Positions 1 through 6,835 of a stretch of DNA of 11,674 nucleotides are shown piece by piece. A program made the translations under genes and the position numbers. The notes under the pieces were generated by a model. That model had not been told where the DNA came from. It saw only the letters and a program-made list of their open reading frames with translations, and searched no databases. Position 1 is the first letter of the stretch, and the number at the start of each line of letters is the position of its first letter. The stretch is taken from assembly GCA_031270785.1 (NCBI GenBank), contig JAISWM010000036.1, forward strand, positions 1 through 11,674, written 5' to 3'. The stretch comes from Oscillospiraceae bacterium. Its GTDB lineage: Bacteria > Bacillota > Clostridia > Oscillospirales > Acutalibacteraceae.

Positions 1-2
1 CC

Positions 3-182
3 GAAGTTAATGGTAAAGATGTTATCGTTGTTTCAACGGGCGTAGCAATCGTATGTGCGACAATCGTAACCACGGTAGGATTTTTTTTGTTAAAGGGTGG
101 AATATGGGTGCTTAATGAAATTGATTCAGATGCTGCCGCGGGCAACGCTGGTAATAATATAATCCAAAAAGAGGGCAATTAA
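3..182 (+). CDS. C-terminal part of a small hydrophobic protein (5' end outside window)
   Basis: The frame is open from the window edge to TAA at 180-182 and gives 59 residues. It starts EVNGKD, has one strongly hydrophobic stretch (about residues 7-31), then GGIWVLNEI and a polar tail rich in D, A, G and N. I do not recognise a named family. The segment LLKGGIWVLNEI lines up with LLGGGTWTYNKI of the next gene, so the two look like paralogues and are probably one transcription unit. The opening EVNG, directly before a hydrophobic segment, could be the end of a double-glycine-type leader like that of the minus-strand gene at 6366-6797; this is inference, because the N-terminus is missing. A single-pass membrane peptide or peptide precursor is the most I can say. 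Confidence 0.6.
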   Translation, partial: EVNGKDVIVVSTGVAIVCATIVTTVGFFLLKGGIWVLNEIDSDAAAGNAGNNIIQKEGN

Positions 183-183
183 A

Positions 184-213
184 ATGGCTTGGACAGAAAG
201 GAGGGACAATTAA
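184..213 (+). other. Nine-codon mini-ORF from a duplicated start region
   Basis: ATG at 184 opens MAWTERRDN and stops with TAA at 211-213, one base before the ATG of the 75-aa gene at 215. The segment gaggg-caattaaaatg-g-cttgg (171-192) recurs almost exactly as gaggg-acaattaaaatg-a-cttgg (201-223). The ribosome binding site, start codon and second Trp codon have therefore been duplicated in tandem. The first copy is a tiny ORF in another frame. It could be a translated leader affecting the next gene, or only a duplication scar. Confidence 0.4.
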
Positions 214-214
214 A

Positions 215-442
215 ATGACTTGGGAAGATGCAGGAAAATTTGTGAACAATTTTATTATTGTTGCAGTATGCACTGTAGCCACAATTGCGGCAACATTATG
301 TTTGTTAGGTGGCGGAACATGGACATATAATAAAATTACCGGTTCAACCGTTACCGTGAGCGAAGCTGGTCAAGCCGTGGTTGGAGTGGGAGCTTTATTA
401 GCTGAATGGGCAAGTGTTGTTAAAGGCGGATCAAAAATTTAG
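215..442 (+). CDS. Small membrane peptide, 75 aa, unknown function
   Basis: ATG at 215 follows AGGAGG (199-204) with a 10-base gap, a strong ribosome binding site. The product has a short polar start (MTWEDAGKFVNN), a hydrophobic helix at about residues 13-33 with two Cys, a GGGTW turn, and a second mildly hydrophobic stretch (about 52-70) before the tail VVKGGSKI. It resembles the protein encoded just upstream: LLGGGTWTYNKI against LLKGGIWVLNEI. No enzyme motif is visible. A small membrane, toxin-like or bacteriocin-like peptide is possible but unproven. The stop TAG (440-442) lies inside a direct repeat, AAAATTTAG, that flanks the mobile repeat inserted immediately downstream. Confidence 0.65.
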   Translation: MTWEDAGKFVNNFIIVAVCTVATIAATLCLLGGGTWTYNKITGSTVTVSEAGQAVVGVGALLAEWASVVKGGSKI

Positions 443-531
443 GTCATGTCTCAAAATAGTTGAAATTTCTTCTTTCTCCCACACGTTCTGGCGGGTGAGG
501 AAAATATTATCAACTAATTTGGGTTACAACC
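442..531 (-). repeat. Full-length family A element (minus orientation) with target duplication
   Basis: A 90-bp imperfect palindrome opens GGTCATGTCTCAAAATAG and closes CTAATTTGGGTTACAACC; the two ends are imperfect inverted repeats of each other. Its centre is a decayed GC-rich core (about 478-500). It is flanked by AAAATTTAG at 434-442 and again at 532-540, which looks like an 8-9 bp target duplication. The duplicated bases include the TAG stop of the preceding gene. The same element occurs at 881-972 and 7312-7404, and six times between mnmG and rsmG. Confidence 0.8.
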
Positions 532-556
532 AAAATTTAGCTACAGTACATATGGC

Positions 557-603
557 AAAAACCATTTAAAAACGTGGTATTATTTACGTTTCTAAATGGT
601 TTT
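557..603. repeat. Long hairpin made of two family C left arms, no GC core
   Basis: The left arm AAAACCATTTAAAAACGT and right arm ACGTTTCTAAATGGTTTT pair over 18 bp with one mismatch around a 10-base loop (576-585, ggtattattt). The left arm and loop match the left arm of the repeats at 2611-2700 and 9045-9770. In those copies a GC-rich core replaces the right arm seen here. The U-rich end of the right arm means it could serve as a transcription terminator for the small-peptide genes, though the Ts are within the stem. Confidence 0.65.
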
Positions 604-880
604 GTCTATAGTTATGGAGACAGAGCTTATGAAGATGATCTTACCCGTTATACCGCTCACATACTCAATTTCAGACCTATAACTGTTGTTCTTAAAAAAA
701 TGCCCGATTTCACGTCGCTCTCTTTCCCGCCGCTGGCAGAGAAAGCGCGCAAACGGGCTTGCTTTTTTAGGGAGCAACAACTATATTTGTAGCTACTGCA
801 TTTGAAAAAAGTAAAATTTTTGCTCTGGAAGCACGCTCACAAAAATCAATGAATACGCGGGTCTAGAAGGTCGGGAAATT
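604..880. other. Intergenic region with decayed repeat fragments, no gene
   Basis: I find no ORF with a ribosome binding site here. The stretch 786-822 (tagctactgc then tttgaaaaaagtaaa) resembles the start of the family B repeats at 5847-6262 and 11413. The stretch around 714-748, with cccgccgctggcagag, resembles a worn B-type core. The rest has no recognisable content. Confidence 0.45.
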
Positions 881-972
881 GGTCGTGTCTCAAAACAGTT
901 GAAATCCCTTCTTTTTCCCCCCCCGCCTATGGCGGGGAGGAAAGATATTATCAATAAATTTGGCCCACAACC
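881..972 (-). repeat. Full-length family A element (minus orientation)
   Basis: It begins GGTCGTGTCTCAAAACAG, has the core CCCCGCC-TAT-GGCGGGG (about 920-937), and ends AATTTGGCCCACAACC. It is the same unit and orientation as 442-531 and is better preserved in the core. The flanking bases GGGAAATT (873-880) and GAAAAAGT (973-980) match at only 5 of 8 positions, so a target duplication is not convincing here. It lies directly upstream of the mnmE leader. Confidence 0.8.
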
Positions 973-1047
973 GAAAAAGTGCACGGATAAATTTACTTTT
1001 AAGGACTGTTTTAAATCATAACAGCTACATATATGATCATAATGTAA

Positions 1048-1053
1048 AGGAAG
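1048..1053 (+). promoter_or_regulatory. Ribosome binding site that fixes the mnmE start
   Basis: AGGAAG at 1048-1053 lies 8 bases before TTG at 1062. No ATG is in frame between the upstream repeat and the conserved MnmE sequence, so this site selects the TTG. The longer open frame back to a TTG at 960 would start inside the family A repeat and has no such signal. Confidence 0.7.
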
Positions 1054-1061
1054 ATAAAGTC

Positions 1062-2447
1062 TTGGGAAAAGACAAAATTTTAAACGATACGATTGCCGCA
1101 ATTTCTACCGCTCAAGGCAATGGCGGAATAGGAATAGTAAGAATATCAGGAAGTGATTCTTTAAAAATAGCAGAAAAAATGTTCAAACCTTTTGATAAAA
1201 TCACAAAAATTTCCTCGTTAAAGGGGTATACTGCAAAATACGGAAAAATCATCGACAAAGGCAATTTTATTGATGAAGCTGTTATTTTAGTATTCAAAGC
1301 GCCTAACAGTTATACCGGAGAAAATGTGGCCGAAATATCTTGCCACGGGGGATTATTTTTAACAAGAAGAGTGTTAAGGGTTGCGTTGGAATTAGGGGCA
1401 AGACTTGCCAAACCCGGTGAATTCACAAAAAGAGCCTTTTTAAATGGAAAAATGGGTTTAGTGCAGGCTGAATCTGTTATGGATTTAATATACGCTAAAA
1501 GTGAAAAAGCAAATAAAATAGCTTTTGAAAATAAAGAGGGAAACATTAACCGTAAAATATCCATTTTAAAAGATAAATTAATAGATGTGGCTTCTAAACT
1601 GGCAGTGTGGTCTGATTATCCGGACGAAGAAGTTTTTGAATTTAAAATATCTGATTTAAGCGGCGAAATAGAAAATACTTTAAAATCAGTTACAAATATG
1701 ATCAAAACTTATGATTTCGGGCAAATAATAAAAGAGGGTATTAAAACGGTAATAGTAGGGAAACCGAACGTTGGCAAATCTACTTTAATGAATTTACTTT
1801 CGGGTTCACAAAAGGCGATAGTCACAGATGTACCCGGAACCACAAGAGATGCCATTGAAGAAACAATAATGCTCGGCGGTATATCGCTGAGACTGATAGA
1901 CACTGCGGGAATCAGAGACACTCAAGATATTATTGAGAAAATAGGGGTAGACAAATCTAAAAATTTAATAAATTCAGCTGAGCTTATATTTGCAGTTTTA
2001 GACGGTTCAAAAGTACTGGAAGAAGAAGACAAAAAAATACTAAACCTTACGCAATATAAAAACAGAATTATAATAATAAATAAAATTGATCTGCCGCAAG
2101 TTTTAAACACAAATAGTTTTTTGAAAAAAGAAGAAAAAATTTTATGTTTATCCGCTAAAAACGAATCTAGTTTAGATAATTTAAAGGAAATAGTATATAA
2201 AAGCATAAATAAATTTGTGTCAGATGAAAATGATGTTATAATATCGAACGAAAGGCATTTAGATTGTTTGAAAAGAATACGCAATATACTAAAAGAAGCA
2301 ACAGATGAACTTAAAAACGGCATTACTTTAGATGCTATCACTGTTTTAATAGAGGAAAGTATAAACATTTTAAATGAATTTACAGGTGAAAGTGCTAGCA
2401 AAGAAATAGTTGACAGAATTTTTTCAAAATTTTGCGTAGGAAAATAG
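1062..2447 (+). CDS. mnmE: tRNA uridine-5-carboxymethylaminomethyl modification GTPase MnmE
   Basis: MnmE is a homodimeric GTPase that works with MnmG to put the carboxymethylaminomethyl (or aminomethyl) group on U34 of certain tRNAs, using a folate-derived carbon. From the TTG start the protein has 461 residues, normal for the family. An N-terminal folate-binding domain (about 1-118) contains GGIGIVRISG and SCHGG. Inside the helical domain sits a G domain: P-loop GKPNVGKS (233-240), TTRD (260-263), DTAG (280-283), NKID (340-343) and LSAK (363-366). The C-terminus FCVGK (457-461) carries the conserved catalytic Cys458. The stop TAG (2445-2447) coincides with the first base of a family A repeat arm. 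mnmG and rsmG follow in the order found in many Firmicutes, but the usual upstream yidC/jag genes are absent. Confidence 0.97.
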   Translation: MGKDKILNDTIAAISTAQGNGGIGIVRISGSDSLKIAEKMFKPFDKITKISSLKGYTAKYGKIIDKGNFIDEAVILVFKAPNSYTGENVAEISCHGGLFLTRRVLRVALELGARLAKPGEFTKRAFLNGKMGLVQAESVMDLIYAKSEKANKIAFENKEGNINRKISILKDKLIDVASKLAVWSDYPDEEVFEFKISDLSGEIENTLKSVTNMIKTYDFGQIIKEGIKTVIVGKPNVGKSTLMNLLSGSQKAIVTDVPGTTRDAIEETIMLGGISLRLIDTAGIRDTQDIIEKIGVDKSKNLINSAELIFAVLDGSKVLEEEDKKILNLTQYKNRIIIINKIDLPQVLNTNSFLKKEEKILCLSAKNESSLDNLKEIVYKSINKFVSDENDVIISNERHLDCLKRIRNILKEATDELKNGITLDAITVLIEESINILNEFTGESASKEIVDRIFSKFCVGK

Positions 2448-2700
2448 GTTGTGGCCTAAATCAGTTGGTAATATTTTTCTCCCCCGCCGATGGGGCTATA
2501 TCTCAAAATAGTTAAAATCCCTTCTTTTCCCTGCCAACTCGCAGGGGGAAAGAACAAAAAACGTCACTGTTTAAAAAAGGGTTTACTATATCAACCAATT
2601 TGGCCCACAACCTTAGAAACGTGGTATTATTTACGTTTTCCCCCGTCGCTTCACAGGAAAGAACAAAAATGCAACTGTTTTTTAAAAAATTTTACCATAT
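2447..2700. repeat. Mosaic of A and C repeat halves between mnmE and mnmG
   Basis: The order is: an A left arm starting GGTTGTGGCC at 2447; a partial core; a second A end in the opposite sense (ctatatctcaaaatag, about 2496); a further core (about 2527-2550); a C right arm (gaacaaaaaacgtcactg, ending tttactata near 2590); an A end (aatttggcccacaacc, about 2597-2612); and then a C left arm (ttagaaacgtggtattattt), core and C right arm to about 2700. No single unit explains this. It reads as several insertions and exchanges at the GC core. No promoter for mnmG is obvious in it. Confidence 0.7.
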
Positions 2701-2718
2701 GACACAGGAGAAACTAAG

Positions 2719-4566
2719 ATGAATTACGATATTATAGTTATAGGTGCGGGACATGCCGGAATAGAAGCATGCCTTGCGGCTGCTCGCCTTGGGTGCCGAG
2801 TGGCTGTGTTTACAATGAATTTAGACTATATAGGGAATTGCCCGTGTAATCCATCGATAGGGGGAACGGCCAAAGGGCATCTTGTAAGGGAGCTTGACGC
2901 GCTGGGGGGAGAAATGGGTAAAACCGCGGATGAATGTTTCTTACAAAGCAGAATGCTTAACTTAGGTAAAGGGCCGGCAGTACATTCATTAAGAGTACAA
3001 ATTGACAGAAATAAATATAAAGAAATAATGAAACATAAGCTGGAACTTCAAGAAAATCTGGAAATTAAACAAGCTGAAATTATAGATTTAAAAAGTGATG
3101 GAAACTTGTGGCGAGTAAAAACCCTGACTAATATGGAATATACTTCAAAATGCGTAATTATAGCTACCGGTACATATCTGGGCGGCACTATATATATTGG
3201 AGAAACTTCATTTAAAAGCGGCCCTGATTATGGATTGCCGGCGCTGCGTTTAGGAGAGGCACTTAAAAGATTGGGCCTATCAATGCGAAAATTTAAAACA
3301 GGCACGCCGGCCAGAGCATTAAAATCCAGTATAAATTTTTCTGCATTGGAAGTGCAAAACGGGGATAAAAACATAGTTCCCTTTTCATATAGGACAAAAG
3401 ACAAAGGGGAAAATAAAATTTGCTGCCATATTGGCTGGACGAACGAAAAAACTAAAGAAATAATACTTAAAAATATTAATAAAAGCCCGATATACAGCGG
3501 AAAAATAGAGGGAATCGGGCCAAGATATTGCCCTAGTATAGAGGACAAAATCGTAAGATTTTCAGATAAGGAAAGGCATCAATTGTTTATCGAACCTTGC
3601 GGACTTAATACAGAAGAAATGTATTTACAGGGTTTGTCATCTTCTCTGCCGGAAGATGTGCAGCTTGAATTTTACCGTACAATTAAAGGCTTTGAAAATG
3701 TTGTGATTATGCGTCCTGCTTATGCTATAGAATATGATTGTGCGGATCCAACCCAAATGAATTCTACCTTGGAATTCAAAGAATATAGCGGGCTGTACGG
3801 AGCAGGACAATTTAACGGAAGTTCAGGGTACGAAGAAGCGGCCGTACAAGGATTTATCGCCGGAGTAAACGCTGCTTTAAAAACAAAAAATAAAAAGCCT
3901 TTAGTGCTTGACAGAGCAAGCTCATATATCGGCACTTTAATAGACGACCTTATAACTAAAGGGGTGAGTGATCCGTATAGAATGATGACGTCCAGATCTG
4001 AATACAGATTAATTTTGCGCCAAGACAACGCGGATCAAAGATTAATGCCGATTGGTAGAAAATTGGGCCTTATACCGGGCAGTATATGGGAAGAATTTAA
4101 TTTAAAAGAAAAACAAAAACAAGAAGAGATTAAAAGAGTTAAAAAAGTTAATATATATCCTACTAGCGCGGTAAATGAACTGATTAAATCAAAAGAAAGC
4201 TTTCCGATTGTTCAAAGTGTTAAATTATTTGATTTACTAAAAAGGCCGAATATCAGTTATAAAGATTTAAAAATTTTTGACAGTGAATCTCCCAACCTAA
4301 GCGATGAAATTTTAAAACAAATCGAAATAGAAATAAAATATGAAGGATATATAAACAGGCAGCTCAGGCAAGTAGAAGAAATGAGAAGACTTGAAAAAAA
4401 ACAGATACCCGAGAATTTTAATTACGGTGAAATAAAAGGGCTGAGGCTTGAAGCTGTAGAAAAACTAAAAAAAATAAAACCCGAAAGTCTTGGCCAGGCT
4501 TCCCGAATATCCGGAGTAAGTCCGTCTGATGTGTCCGTATTGATGGTATGGCTGAGCCGAAAATAG
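2719..4566 (+). CDS. mnmG: tRNA uridine-5-carboxymethylaminomethyl modification enzyme MnmG (GidA)
   Basis: MnmG is the FAD- and NADH-dependent partner of MnmE in modifying the wobble uridine of tRNAs. It is a cytoplasmic protein of about 620-630 residues in most bacteria; this one has 615. The N-terminal dinucleotide-binding motif GAGHAG is at 9-14, followed by CNPSIGGTAKGHLVRELDA (43-61) with the family's conserved Cys43. A second conserved Cys271 is in GPRYCPSIEDK. GAGQFNGSSGYEEAAVQG (361-378) is the second signature, and SRSEYRLILRQDNAD (425-439) is typical. The C-terminal helical, MnmE-binding region ends with RISGVSPSDVSVL. AGGAG at 2706-2710 lies 8 bases before ATG. The gene looks complete. 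Its last codons and TAG stop are copied six more times in the repeat array that follows. Confidence 0.97.
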   Translation: MNYDIIVIGAGHAGIEACLAAARLGCRVAVFTMNLDYIGNCPCNPSIGGTAKGHLVRELDALGGEMGKTADECFLQSRMLNLGKGPAVHSLRVQIDRNKYKEIMKHKLELQENLEIKQAEIIDLKSDGNLWRVKTLTNMEYTSKCVIIATGTYLGGTIYIGETSFKSGPDYGLPALRLGEALKRLGLSMRKFKTGTPARALKSSINFSALEVQNGDKNIVPFSYRTKDKGENKICCHIGWTNEKTKEIILKNINKSPIYSGKIEGIGPRYCPSIEDKIVRFSDKERHQLFIEPCGLNTEEMYLQGLSSSLPEDVQLEFYRTIKGFENVVIMRPAYAIEYDCADPTQMNSTLEFKEYSGLYGAGQFNGSSGYEEAAVQGFIAGVNAALKTKNKKPLVLDRASSYIGTLIDDLITKGVSDPYRMMTSRSEYRLILRQDNADQRLMPIGRKLGLIPGSIWEEFNLKEKQKQEEIKRVKKVNIYPTSAVNELIKSKESFPIVQSVKLFDLLKRPNISYKDLKIFDSESPNLSDEILKQIEIEIKYEGYINRQLRQVEEMRRLEKKQIPENFNYGEIKGLRLEAVEKLKKIKPESLGQASRISGVSPSDVSVLMVWLSRK

Positions 4567-5131
4567 GAAGTTTAATTTTAGTTGATAATATCTTTTCTCC
4601 CGCCCATGGCGGGGGAAAAAAGAAGAAGTTTCAACCATTTTGAGACATGGCCGAAAATAGAGAGTTTAATTTTAGTTGATAATTTTCCCACCCGCCCATG
4701 GCGGGGGGGAAGAAAGAATTCAACCATTTTGAGATATAACCGAAAATAGGGAGTTTAATTTTAGTTGGTAATATCTTTTTCCCCCCTCCATGGGCGGGGG
4801 AAAAGAAGGAATTCAATCATTTTGAGATATGGCCGAAAATAGAGAGGTTAATTTTAGTTGATAATCTTCCCCCCCGCCTAAGGCGGGGGGGAAAAAGGAA
4901 TTTCAACCATTTTGAGACATGGCCGAAAACAGGGTGGTGGTCCGAATTAGTTGATAATCTTCCCCCCCGACCATGGCGGGGGGGAAAGAAAGAATTCAAC
5001 CATTTTGAGATATGACCGAAAATAGGGAGTTTAATTTTAGTTGATAATATCTTTCCCCCCGCCCATGGCGGAGGGAAAAAAGAAGAAGTTTCAACCATTT
5101 TGAGATATGGCCGAAAATAGGGAGTTTAATT
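4557..5131 (+). repeat. Tandem array: six family A elements plus copied mnmG/rsmG junction
   Basis: Six units of 89-95 bp fill the gap between mnmG and rsmG. Copies of the junction sequence ccgaaaatagggagtttaat start at 4557, 4651, 4740, 4833, 4923, 5016 and 5111. Between them lies gttgataatatc, a core such as CCCGCC-CAT-GGCGGG, then gaa/gaagtttcaaccattttgagatatgg. The junction piece contains the mnmG stop (TAG) and the GGGAG that serves as the rsmG ribosome binding site. The unit is therefore a mobile element plus the host DNA at its insertion point, amplified in tandem. The fifth junction (4923) is followed by a more complete element end, GGTGGTGGTCCGAATTAG, which shows where the element proper starts. 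Confidence 0.9.
5120..5124 (+). promoter_or_regulatory. rsmG ribosome binding site inside the last repeat unit
   Basis: GGGAG lies 7 bases before ATG at 5132. It belongs to the junction sequence that occurs once per unit in the array, so five or six similar GGGAG/AGAG motifs without a start codon lie upstream on any mnmG-rsmG transcript. Confidence 0.75.
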
Positions 5132-5851
5132 ATGGATAAAAAATTAGAAGAAAAGTTTAAAAAATATTGTTTAGAGGCGGATATCAATATTACAAGGGAA
5201 CAAATAGACATGTTTTCGGTATATATGGATTTTTTAATAGAGTATAATAAGCATACTAATCTTACATCTATCGTAAATCCTGAGGAAATAGTCATTAAAC
5301 ATTTTTTAGACAGTATAATTATAAATAAGTTTATAAAAATCGGCGGCATTCAAAATATAATAGATGTGGGCACGGGCGCAGGGTTTCCTGGTATTCCGAT
5401 AAAAATATGTTTCAAAAATATAAACTTAACTTTACTTGACAGCGTAAACAAGAAAGTTGTTTTTTTAAAAAAATTGTGTGAAAAGTTAAAAATTGATGTG
5501 GATATCATACATTCCAGAGCGGAAGACTCAGCTAAAAACCTTTTATATAGGGAAAAATTCGATTTAGTGTTGTCAAGAGCCGTTGCTCCGCTTAATGTTT
5601 TATCAGAGTACTGCATTCCGTATGTAAGAAAGAGCGGTTTTTTCGTATCATATAAAGGCTCAAACGTAAAAGAAGAATTATTAAAATGCACGGATTGTTT
5701 TGAAGTTTTGGGTGGCAAAATTTTCGATATAAAAAAATTAAATCTCCCCGAAATAGGAGATACCAGAAATTTCGTGATTATAGAAAAAATTAACAATTGT
5801 AGCATTAAGTACCCTCGCTCTGCATCTAACATAATAAAAAAGCCATTATAG
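5132..5851 (+). CDS. rsmG: 16S rRNA (guanine-527 N7) methyltransferase RsmG (GidB)
   Basis: RsmG transfers a methyl group from S-adenosylmethionine to N7 of G527 (E. coli numbering) in 16S rRNA. It has 239 residues, the usual size. The SAM-binding motif I DVGTGAGFPGIP is at 78-89, the acidic end of strand 2 is LLDSVNKK (101-108), and RAVAPL (149-154) is the family signature after motif IV. The C-terminus KYPRSASNIIKKPL matches the usual KYPRK...P tail, so at most a few residues are lost. The start is ATG with the site at 5120-5124. The stop TAG (5849-5851) falls in the first bases of the family B array (tatagcc), so the repeat may supply the stop codon. The gene normally sits directly after mnmG; here about 560 bp of repeats separate them. 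Confidence 0.96.
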   Translation: MDKKLEEKFKKYCLEADINITREQIDMFSVYMDFLIEYNKHTNLTSIVNPEEIVIKHFLDSIIINKFIKIGGIQNIIDVGTGAGFPGIPIKICFKNINLTLLDSVNKKVVFLKKLCEKLKIDVDIIHSRAEDSAKNLLYREKFDLVLSRAVAPLNVLSEYCIPYVRKSGFFVSYKGSNVKEELLKCTDCFEVLGGKIFDIKKLNLPEIGDTRNFVIIEKINNCSIKYPRSASNIIKKPL

Positions 5852-6262
5852 CCGCTGTTTTTGGAAAAAAGTAAATTTGTTCATGCGGTCTCTCCCTGCC
5901 GTTGGTAGGGTGGAAGTTGATAATATTTTTTCCCCCCGCCGAAGGCGGGGGGGATATCGCCGTTTTATAGCCGCTGTTTTTGGGAAAAAATAAATTTGTT
6001 CGTGCGGTCTCTCCCCACCGCTGGTAGGGGGGAAGTTGATAATATTTTTCTCCCCCGCCGAAGGCGGGGTGGAAAAGCAAAAATATCGCTGTTTTATAGC
6101 CGCTGTTTTTGGAAAAAATAAATTTGTTCGTACGGTCTCCCCCCACCGATGGCGGGGAAAGCAAAAATATCGCTGTTTTATAGCCACTGCTTTTGAAAAA
6201 AGTAAATTTGTTCGTACGGTCTCTCCACGCCGATTTAAGGGGGGAGAAAAAAGGAGTTTCAA
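5847..6262 (+). repeat. Family B tandem array, four units
   Basis: Units start with tatagccgctgtttttgg (or close variants) at 5847, 5966, 6095 and 6179. Each runs through aaataaatttgttcg and cggtctctcccc into a first GC core (for example ccccaccgctggtagggg, about 6013-6031). The first two units continue with gttgataatat, which is the family A left arm, into a second core (CCCCGCC-GAA-GGCGGGG) and then atatcgccg/ctgtttta. The third unit is only 84 bp because the A arm and second core are absent. The last unit ends in aaaaggagtttcaacta, an A right arm. A single partial copy of the B start is at 11413 and a decayed one at 786. Confidence 0.8.
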
Positions 6263-6365
6263 CTATGTGGTTTTGATTTTTTAAATTATTAGTGAACAAG
6301 TCTAGTTAGCAACGGCGCGACTTTCTCGAAATTTTCGACATCAGTAATGACTAATTTTCACTCAA

Positions 6366-6797
6366 TTATTGAAATTCCAATGAGTCATCGTCTTTTTTGT
6401 CAAACCACGTTGCTACTCCAATTGCCGCTCCACGTGCCATGTCACATGCCGCTTCACATGCCTCTTCACTTAATCTTTTCCTATTATGTCCGCCACATAC
6501 TTTATGATCCACAAAAACTACTGCTCCAATGGTAGCAGCTATTGTTCCGAAGATCACAATTTTCCAGTTAACCTTACCACCGCCAACGGACTCAAAGTCT
6601 TCCTCTTTAATGGCTTCGGCCCCTTCTTTGGATGCTTTATTAAATATGTTACCTAATGCTTTTATATTTTCTTCGGTTGCCTCTACTCCCTCACTTTTTA
6701 AATATTCCAAAACTTCTTCTTTAGTTTGAAAAGTGGCTATTTTTTTAACTTTTTCTTCATCTGCTAAAATGTCAAATATATTTGTCTTTTTTGCCAT
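6366..6797 (-). CDS. Putative double-glycine (Nif11-like) peptide precursor with membrane segment
   Basis: ATG at 6797 (minus strand) follows AAGGGGGAG (6805-6813) with 7 bases between. A TTG two codons earlier is less likely. The 143-aa product divides in two. Residues 1-71 are helical, acidic and leader-like (KVKKIATFQTKEEVLEYL, then VEATEENIKALG), ending EEDFESVGGGK at 66-75. Residues 75-143 hold a hydrophobic helix (about 78-96) and then VCGG, three Cys (101, 114, 118) and a charged tail. Nif11-type and other double-glycine leaders end in a similar acidic ...VxGG motif cleaved by peptidase-type transporters; this is family knowledge, and no modification enzyme or transporter is in the window. 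The hydrophobic part resembles in style the proteins at 3-182 and 215-442. Confidence is high that it is a gene and moderate for the precursor idea. Confidence 0.7.
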   Translation of the reverse strand: MAKKTNIFDILADEEKVKKIATFQTKEEVLEYLKSEGVEATEENIKALGNIFNKASKEGAEAIKEEDFESVGGGKVNWKIVIFGTIAATIGAVVFVDHKVCGGHNRKRLSEEACEAACDMARGAAIGVATWFDKKDDDSLEFQ

Positions 6798-6835
6798 ACA
6801 CAATCTCCCCCTTAAAAATTTTAAGCACGATTATA

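Noticed and set aside
574..792. Plus-strand 72-aa ORF in the repeat-rich gap before mnmE
   Set aside because: Its start lies inside the 557-603 hairpin, it has no ribosome binding site, and its 3' part is repeat-derived.
960..1061. Upstream extension of the mnmE frame to a TTG at 960 (34 extra residues)
   Set aside because: The extension starts within the family A repeat, has no homology to MnmE, and a good ribosome binding site marks TTG 1062.
2490..2702. Plus-strand 70-aa ORF between mnmE and mnmG
   Set aside because: It consists entirely of joined repeat arms and cores, with no ribosome binding site.
4631..5349. Chain of minus-strand ORFs (61, 93 and 117 aa) with repeated FFPP/LPIFGHISKWL segments
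   Set aside because: They are translations of the family A tandem array. Unit lengths of 89-95 bp shift the frame from unit to unit, there are no ribosome binding sites, and the last overlaps rsmG on the other strand.
5826..6299. Minus-strand ORFs of 157 and 138 aa with repeated NSGYKTAIFLL segments, and a plus-strand 82-aa ORF
   Set aside because: Translations of the family B array. The frames are not kept between units and no start signals exist.
4557..6365. Chromosome replication origin near mnmG/rsmG
   Set aside because: No DnaA-box cluster (TTATCCACA type) and no dnaA, parA, parB, rnpA or rpmH gene is present. The gene order beyond rsmG is not the usual origin neighbourhood.
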